Positions 13,194-16,045 of a stretch of 16,045 nt of DNA are shown here, one piece after another. The first letter of the stretch is position 1; each line of letters opens with the position of its first letter. Source of the stretch: Nitrososphaera sp. (GTDB lineage Archaea; Thermoproteota; Nitrososphaeria; Nitrososphaerales; Nitrososphaeraceae). The position numbers were made by a program, and so were the translations under genes. The stretch is taken from the NCBI GenBank assembly GCA_023252395.1, contig JAJPDY010000005.1:1-16045 (forward strand), given 5' to 3'. The notes beneath the pieces were generated by a model that did no database searches, was not told the DNA's origin, and saw only the letters and a program-made list of their open reading frames with translations.

Positions 13194-13910
13194 TATCCTG
13201 CTCTGCATTTCTTTAGTAGCTCTGACAGGCTCTTTTGCTTCAACTATTGCCCGGCCAATTATCAAGTAATTTGCACCACTTTTAATCGCGTTTTCCAAGT
13301 CGCCGCCCTGCGCTCCAACTCCTGGCGAATAAACAGGGATGCCTTGCTTGGCGACCTGCTTTAGTATCTCAAGCTGGGTCGCGCCAACCACTATGCCGTC
13401 GGCTCCGGCCTCGGCTGCCCTGCCAAGGAATGTATTGTATAGCGGGCGTCCGCCTTTCTCTTCAAGACCGTACCCTTCGCTTGCGCCGGGATGGCTCATA
13501 TAGACAAGCGCAATCACGCCTGCGTCAACTTTGTGGGCACTTTGCACAAGCGCCGCCAGGCCGCCCTTGCCAATGAAGGGGTTTGCAATGACTGCGTCAA
13601 AGCCCATTTCTACAAGGTGGTCGACTGCAACTTGGTTCGTGTTTTCGATGTCGTTTAGCTTGATGTCTGCAATCGATTGCAATCCGCATGAATGCGCTGT
13701 CTTGTTTATTTGCGATATTTCAGCAGCCGACAGCGGCAGGATAAGATGAAAGTTCATCTTTATCGCGCAGATGTGTTGCTCCACTGCGTTGATGGTTTTT
13801 ATGGCAAAATCCTGCAAGTCTGGCTTGTTTGATGGCGGGTCAAGCGCAAGGACTATCCTGCTCTTTTTGTTGTCGGCTGCTCTTGCAATCCTTTGCGAAA
13901 AGCTAGTCAT
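13176..13910 (-). CDS. pyrF: Orotidine 5'-phosphate decarboxylase
   Basis: OMP decarboxylase makes UMP in the last step of de novo pyrimidine synthesis. The 244-aa TIM-barrel protein shows LALDPP (21-26, D24), the lysine in AIKMNF (K51), the catalytic DIKLND (82-87, with D82, K84 and D87), YMSHPGASEGYG (137-148), the phosphate-binding PGVGAQGGD (196-204) and IIGRAIVEA (217-225). The MSHPGA and PGVGAQGG forms fit the archaeal branch, although the length is somewhat above the usual archaeal size of about 210-230. The ATG at 13910 overlaps the upstream 226-aa gene by eight bases, implying co-transcription. The 3' end overlaps the Nudix gene. Confidence 0.95.
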   Translation of the reverse strand: MTSFSQRIARAADNKKSRIVLALDPPSNKPDLQDFAIKTINAVEQHICAIKMNFHLILPLSAAEISQINKTAHSCGLQSIADIKLNDIENTNQVAVDHLVEMGFDAVIANPFIGKGGLAALVQSAHKVDAGVIALVYMSHPGASEGYGLEEKGGRPLYNTFLGRAAEAGADGIVVGATQLEILKQVAKQGIPVYSPGVGAQGGDLENAIKSGANYLIIGRAIVEAKEPVRATKEMQSRILAVGK

Positions 13911-14583
13911 AGGTCTTTACCAGCGGGTGATCCGCTGCCAGCCTTACCACCTTGAGGTAGACATAGCCATGCTCGTCAAGCCTTGAAGAAAATATCGGCT
14001 GCTCCACCTTTAGGCTTGAGTAGCGCAGGAACGGTTCTGCCTGCTCTTGATCAATCAACGTGTAGTAAAAGTATGATGCCGTGTCATTGTCGTTTGCGCT
14101 CATGGGCGTGCCAAGCACTATCTTGCCGCCATGCTGCTTGAACATAAAGATCGGCAGCGGCGGCTCGTCATACATTGTCTTGTACGCTGCCACCTTTGCC
14201 AGGCTTGACAGGTCCTTGAGCTTGATTATTGTGTAGCCTGATTTTTTGTCAACCTTTGCCGACCTTGTAAGCTGGCGGGGGAATTTCTCCACCTTTAGGA
14301 CCGGCGAGTAGACAAAAGTAGGGTTGCCGACAGAGTCAGCAAGCAGGACTTCTTCAATGCCGTTACTTACCCTGTACGCCAGGTACTGGCCGCTCCCCGC
14401 GTCGGCCTTTGTATAGTAGATGACCGGCCTTCCGTTGATAATGTCCGTCTGGACTGCAAGCACCTGTTCTTTGTTAAAGACAAGCGAAAACGCCGGCAAA
14501 GGAGTCCGCTCTAGCGCGCACACTAATCTCCCAAAGTCCTTGAGACCTGCAAGCGCGATGTAGCATGGGGCTTTAAGCGGCAA
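13903..14583 (-). CDS. Hypothetical protein, 226 aa, upstream of pyrF
   Basis: I do not recognise a family. The protein is soluble and appears rich in beta-strands, with many alternating hydrophobic/polar stretches (AFSLVFNKEQVLAVQTD; PVIYYTKAD; EHGYVYLKVVRLAAD) and few long helices. It has one early Cys pair (C7, C22) and no signal peptide. The TTG start at 14583 lies about 30 nt from a minus-strand TATA-like element and directly begins a strand (PCYIALAGL), so a leaderless start is likely. It is the first gene of a pair with pyrF (8-nt overlap). A role connected to nucleotides is suggested only by that neighbour. Confidence 0.8.
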   Translation of the reverse strand: MPLKAPCYIALAGLKDFGRLVCALERTPLPAFSLVFNKEQVLAVQTDIINGRPVIYYTKADAGSGQYLAYRVSNGIEEVLLADSVGNPTFVYSPVLKVEKFPRQLTRSAKVDKKSGYTIIKLKDLSSLAKVAAYKTMYDEPPLPIFMFKQHGGKIVLGTPMSANDNDTASYFYYTLIDQEQAEPFLRYSSLKVEQPIFSSRLDEHGYVYLKVVRLAADHPLVKTYD

Positions 14584-14608
14584 ATTCGCAGTATTGTGAA
14601 TGGTTACG

Positions 14609-14617
14609 CTATTAAAG
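14609..14617. promoter_or_regulatory. TATA-like element between divergent genes
   Basis: CTATTAAAG on the plus strand lies 21-27 nt before the ATG at 14634 or the TTG at 14640. Read on the minus strand (CTTTAATAG) it lies 30 nt before the TTG at 14583. It may serve both genes; only 50 nt separate the two starts. Confidence 0.5.
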
Positions 14618-14633
14618 TCATCCGTCTGCCATT

Positions 14634-14951
14634 ATGCTGTTGAGCGACAGCAGGGTTGCCGAGCTTGTCAGCCAAGCAAAGGCAATGGTAGACAGCAATG
14701 ACCGGATGTCGCTCTGGCGCGCGTATGTGGCAATAGAGCATGCAATCCTTGACGTAAAGCTGAGGTACCATCTTGAAGGCGAGCCGCCGCCAAAGCCTGC
14801 AAAAAAGGCCGACCTTGCCGCTGCAAAATTGATGCTGGAGCGAATAGATCCATCGTCTGACAAGAAAAAATTGCTCTACGATCTTCGCGCCTGCCGCGAC
14901 CTGCTCAAGGCCCTTGTCGCAAGCTACGACCGGCGGTCTACTACGTCGTAG
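14634..14951 (+). CDS. Hypothetical small helical protein, 105 aa
   Basis: This is an unrecognised soluble, almost entirely helical protein. It has two helical halves, SRVAELVSQAKAMVDSNDRM plus LWRAYVAIEHAILDVKLRYHL, and ADLAAAKLMLERI plus KKLLYDLRACRDLLKALV, joined by a proline-rich linker (GEPPPKPAKK). The pattern of two helical hairpins recalls HEPN-like or nucleotidyltransferase-partner proteins, but the diagnostic RxxxxH is not evident and I do not assign it. The ATG at 14634 is the default start; the TTG two codons later sits at better spacing from the TATA-like element. Its last 28 nt overlap the 3' end of convergent purA, the longest such overlap in the window. Confidence 0.75.
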   Translation: MLLSDSRVAELVSQAKAMVDSNDRMSLWRAYVAIEHAILDVKLRYHLEGEPPPKPAKKADLAAAKLMLERIDPSSDKKKLLYDLRACRDLLKALVASYDRRSTTS

Positions 14952-15928
14952 AGCTCGGCGCCCGTGCCTATCAGAGTCACCTTCAGGCCAGTCTCGCCTT
15001 CGATATTCTCGATAAATTTCCTTGCTTCAGCTGGCAGCTTTGCATATTCTTTGACGCCGGCGCACTCTGGGTACAACACATCCAGCTTTGTCACTGCAAG
15101 CTGGGTGCCGCTGTTTAGCCTGATCGCCTTCTTTGCAAGGTCCATGTCAAATGGCGACGCCCTTCTCTGCCTGCCGGTGACGCTTCCAAATTCAAGCCAG
15201 CCGCGCTTTTTTGCCTCCTCTTCGCTCAGCTCGCTCTGGAGCGGCCCTCCGCCGACTCGCGTGACATAAGCCTTGAACACCACTAGCACTTCGTCCACTT
15301 TTTTTGGACCAATGCCAACGTCGGAGCAAATGCCTGACGCAGTCACGTCCTTTGACGTGACATATGGGTAGCCGCCGTGGAATAGCGACAGGTATGTCCC
15401 CTGCGTCCCTTCAACTATTACCTTTTCATTGTTTTCAATGGCATAGTTGACAGAGTTGCTGATGTCTTCAATGTAAAGCGAAAGTTCGGGAACGTCTCTT
15501 GCAAGCCGAAGAGTCCTCATTGCCCTGTCTGCGTTGGCCGGCCCGGTGCCAGTACCTGTCGTGCCAACCTTGCTTTTCAAATGATCCTCGCCCCTGTCTC
15601 TGTCAATGTGCGCCTGATCGATTATGCCGCACTGGGCGTCTACAAAAGTCCGGTCATCTGCCTGAAACATTGCAACCTCTTTCATGAAAATCTGCGGGTT
15701 GACAAGCACACCTGCGCCAATCAAAAGCCTAGTAGTTGGGTTGAGCGCGGCGCTTGGCAGCATGCGCACCTTGTACTCCCTGCCTTCAAAAGTAAACGTG
15801 TGACCCGCGTTTGGACCCACTCCTCCCCTTACCGCAATCGCGGGGTTGTCCTTCTTTGCTAAATACGCAATTATCTTGCCCTTTCCTTCGTCGCCATAGA
15901 AACCGCCGACTGTCACAAGGCATGGCAT
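14924..15928 (-). CDS. purA: Adenylosuccinate synthetase, short archaeal form
   Basis: PurA joins IMP and aspartate with GTP to form adenylosuccinate, the committed step to AMP. The 334-aa product is about 100 residues shorter than bacterial enzymes (about 430 aa), the size known from other archaea. Motifs: GDEGKGK (12-18, catalytic D13), GPNAGHT with H43, GTTGTGTGPANADRAMR (122-138), VEGTQGTYLS (172-181), SVTGRQRR (249-256), the guanine-recognising TKLD (280-283) and IGTGAE (320-325). The ATG at 15928 lies 27 nt from a minus-strand TATA box, so a leaderless mRNA is likely. It complements mtnP/apt in the window as a second route to AMP. Confidence 0.96.
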   Translation of the reverse strand: MPCLVTVGGFYGDEGKGKIIAYLAKKDNPAIAVRGGVGPNAGHTFTFEGREYKVRMLPSAALNPTTRLLIGAGVLVNPQIFMKEVAMFQADDRTFVDAQCGIIDQAHIDRDRGEDHLKSKVGTTGTGTGPANADRAMRTLRLARDVPELSLYIEDISNSVNYAIENNEKVIVEGTQGTYLSLFHGGYPYVTSKDVTASGICSDVGIGPKKVDEVLVVFKAYVTRVGGGPLQSELSEEEAKKRGWLEFGSVTGRQRRASPFDMDLAKKAIRLNSGTQLAVTKLDVLYPECAGVKEYAKLPAEARKFIENIEGETGLKVTLIGTGAELYDVVDRRS

Positions 15929-15950
15929 GACAAGTTCTCACATTGCGTGG

Positions 15951-15960
15951 CTATTTAATC
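15951..15960 (-). promoter_or_regulatory. TATA box for purA
   Basis: On the minus strand this reads GATTAAATAG, centred 27 nt before the purA ATG. It is very like the ubiX box (ATTAAATAG). Confidence 0.6.
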
Positions 15961-15968
15961 CTTAGAAC

Positions 15969-15978
15969 CGATTAAATC
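15969..15978 (+). promoter_or_regulatory. TATA-like element for the right-edge gene
   Basis: CGATTAAATC lies about 28 nt before the GTG at 16002 and about 22 nt before the GTG at 15996. It is back to back with the purA promoter. Confidence 0.4.
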
Positions 15979-16001
15979 TCCCTGCTGCTGCAACCGTGTG
16001 C

Positions 16002-16045
16002 GTGAGCGCCGCCGGCAACATCATACAGATACTTGCAAACCTGCC
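16002..16045 (+). CDS. Possible partial gene cut by the window end
   Basis: A GTG at 16002 opens a frame that stays open to the end, reading MSAAGNIIQILANL. A TATA-like element at 15969-15978 stands at leaderless spacing and faces the right way. A GTG two codons earlier, at 15996, is an alternative start. There is too little sequence to name a product; it is called only from promoter geometry and the divergent layout with purA. Confidence 0.35.
   Translation, partial: MSAAGNIIQILANL

Noticed and set aside
14634..14951. HEPN toxin assignment for the 105-aa helical protein
   Set aside because: The helical layout is suggestive but no RxxxxH catalytic motif is evident and no nucleotidyltransferase partner is adjacent.

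Overview
The window looks like a core chromosomal segment from an ammonia-oxidizing archaeon of the Thaumarchaeota (Nitrososphaerota), most likely a Nitrososphaera-type soil lineage. The strongest single marker is a complete 4-hydroxybutyryl-CoA dehydratase (8542-10068), the signature enzyme of the thaumarchaeal 3-hydroxypropionate/4-hydroxybutyrate carbon-fixation cycle. The rest is archaeal too: Rio1 kinase followed by an archaeal Dim2-type KH protein, DUF424, DUF373, a TFE-beta/RPC39-like transcription factor with an Fe-S cysteine set, the short archaeal form of adenylosuccinate synthetase, and TATA boxes placed about 25-30 nt before many start codons. The lineage call is inference from gene content and from roughly balanced GC; I could not run a search.

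Layout, left to right. 1-1400: a small membrane-anchored helical protein (minus) diverges from a ferredoxin/flavodoxin-NADP-reductase-like flavoprotein (plus). 1437-3278: DUF424, then a rio1-KH two-gene operon for small-subunit ribosome maturation. 3259-4352 (minus): a membrane-anchored small-heat-shock-like protein and the flavin prenyltransferase UbiX. 4430-6522 (plus): a PfkB-family kinase, then a three-gene cluster of unknown function led by a TrmB-like winged-helix protein and preceded by a possible 15-codon leader peptide. 6514-7849 (minus): an overlapping pair for methylthioadenosine and adenine salvage (MTA phosphorylase and adenine phosphoribosyltransferase). 7927-10068 (plus): a small HExxH putative metalloprotease and the 4-hydroxybutyryl-CoA dehydratase, which ends in a hairpin plus T-tract. 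10258-11270 (plus): TFE-beta and the 23S rRNA 2'-O-methyltransferase RlmE, overlapping by ATGA. 11365-13193 (plus): a DUF373 membrane protein, a 50-codon acidic ORF and a Nudix hydrolase. 13176-14583 (minus): orotidine-5'-phosphate decarboxylase behind an unknown 226-aa protein. 14634-15928: a small helical protein (plus) and adenylosuccinate synthetase (minus). A partial plus-strand gene probably begins at the right edge.

Themes: nucleotide metabolism (mtnP, apt, pyrF, purA, Nudix, perhaps the PfkB kinase), ribosome biogenesis (Rio1, KH/Dim2, RlmE) and basal transcription (TFE-beta). Spacing is very tight. Co-directional genes overlap by ATGA, and all four convergent gene pairs overlap at their 3' ends. 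Many starts are TTG or GTG and sit where a leaderless transcript from the adjacent TATA box would begin; I used this to choose several starts. I see no insertion sequence, CRISPR array, tRNA or rRNA, and no gene-free stretch over 300 bases. The least explained pieces are the 5364-6522 cluster, the 50-aa ORF at 12565, the membrane-anchored Hsp20-like protein and the 226-aa protein in front of pyrF.
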